A DNA stretch of 64,000 bases from assembly GCF_003721595.1 (NCBI RefSeq), contig NZ_RJJR01000005.1, forward strand, positions 124,001 to 188,000, read 5' to 3'. Numbering within the stretch: the stretch's first letter is position 1; each line of letters starts with the position of its first letter. The position numbers and the translations under genes were made by a program. The notes under the pieces were generated by a model, which saw only the letters and a list, made by a program, of their open reading frames with translations, was not told where the DNA came from and made no database searches. Of the stretch, positions 63,553 through 64,000 are shown piece by piece. This DNA is from Hanamia caeni. Lineage in GTDB: Bacteria; Bacteroidota; Bacteroidia; Chitinophagales; Chitinophagaceae.

Positions 63553-64000
63553 CTAAAAATGAAAATCATTTTTATCCGTTTCACTTCTCCTTTCGTCAAT
63601 TATATTCAACAATCCATCTGAAAAAGTATCTTCTGCCAGTTGCCAAAACATGATGCCATTCAGGTGGTTTTTTATTGCGTATTCAGTTTTTAATTTTATG
63701 GAAGTTGAATCATCATACGTAACGAATAGTTTTTCTTCTGCATTAAATGCGTAGGGCGCTTTTGCGACTGGGTCCCAATATTTGGTAAATCCGGGATTGC
63801 CGGTAAAGATATCTGCAAAGTGCTTATAGGGAACGCCCCGGTAAAATTGAGCAGGCTGATATAGTCCGTGATTGGCGGTATCTTCTGTTTTAAAAATTCT
63901 TGCATAAAACGCCGCGCCTACCGCTATTTTATTGGCAGGCACGCCGGCTGCAATTAATTTATTTACACCATTATCTACTGATTCTATTTTTTGCGGCGAA
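63553..64000 (-). CDS. GH18 chitinase-type protein, C-terminal part (5' end outside window)
   Basis: The frame is open to the right window edge and stops at 63553. Visible residues run from ESVDNGVNKLIAAGVPANKI through AVGAAFYARIFKTED, GLYQPAQFYRGVPYKHFADI, AKAPYAFNAEEKLFVTYDDS and NGIMFWQLAEDTFSDGLLNI. These are the late barrel strands and the substrate-binding Trp of GH18 (GIMFWQL). The DxxDxE catalytic segment and export signal lie beyond the window. It likely cleaves chitin or related GlcNAc polymers outside the cell; the C-terminus shows no obvious T9SS sorting domain. Confidence 0.88.
   Translation of the reverse strand, partial: SPQKIESVDNGVNKLIAAGVPANKIAVGAAFYARIFKTEDTANHGLYQPAQFYRGVPYKHFADIFTGNPGFTKYWDPVAKAPYAFNAEEKLFVTYDDSTSIKLKTEYAIKNHLNGIMFWQLAEDTFSDGLLNIIDERRSETDKNDFHF

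Noticed and set aside
1..64000. CRISPR array, prophage, or known defence island
   Set aside because: No regularly spaced repeats, cas genes, phage structural genes, or restriction or abortive-infection genes were seen.

Overview
The window comes from a Bacteroidota chromosome, most likely a Chitinophagaceae-type soil or plant-associated bacterium (inference). The evidence is three SusC/SusD outer-membrane uptake pairs, a full-length SprA of the type IX secretion system directly behind ruvA, an ECF sigma/FecR pair beside a SusC with an STN domain, LytS/LytTR signalling, several secreted carbohydrate enzymes, and a TAnnTTTG-type promoter. No rRNA, tRNA, CRISPR array or intact insertion sequence was seen. 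The left edge cuts an aspartate kinase and the right edge cuts a GH18 chitinase.

Layout. 0-4 kb: aspartokinase end, a 713-residue protein of unknown function with a duplicated domain, and a stand-alone LytTR regulator. 4.3-7.7 kb: secreted alpha-galactosidase-like hydrolase and an alkaline-phosphatase-superfamily phosphodiesterase. 7.9-14 kb: signalling cluster with a beta-propeller sensor whose kinase end looks degenerate, two tandem LytS-type kinases (the first degenerate in its N-box) and a LytTR response regulator. 15-22 kb: ECF sigma, FecR, SusC, SusD. 22-29.4 kb: methyltransferase, Tat-exported phospholipase C, GH109-type glycosidase, 3-hydroxyacyl-CoA-dehydrogenase-type enzyme and two SDR enzymes. 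29.5-41 kb: a mixed region with fabH, a gene graveyard at 31.2-31.9 kb, an APC permease, cytochrome c, NTF2-like protein, LytTR response regulator, YafY/WYL regulator, DinB-fold protein, DUF2235 hydrolase and polysaccharide deacetylase. 41.3-49.2 kb: ruvA-sprA. 49.5-54.1 kb: SusD/SusC on the minus strand. 54.9-61.5 kb: promoter, SAM-I riboswitch, terminator, a long leader holding a cysteine-rich mini-ORF, then SusC, SusD and a TlpA-like thioredoxin protein. 61.6-64 kb: small secreted proteins, a Y1 transposase remnant, a palindrome beside a duplicated GH18 tail, and the GH18 gene itself.

The most interesting unit is the SAM-riboswitch-led SusC/SusD/TlpA cluster. A SAM-sensing aptamer and terminator precede a 14-codon reading frame with four Cys codons, whose stop region can pair with alternative downstream partners. 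This suggests a sulfur-regulated outer-membrane uptake system (inference). A second theme is genome decay: an ECF sigma start, a GH30 tail and a GH2 head lie side by side within 0.7 kb, most simply explained as the scar of a deleted polysaccharide utilisation locus. Near the right edge, a transposase tail, a REP-like palindrome and an orphan GH18 tail point to element-associated rearrangement.
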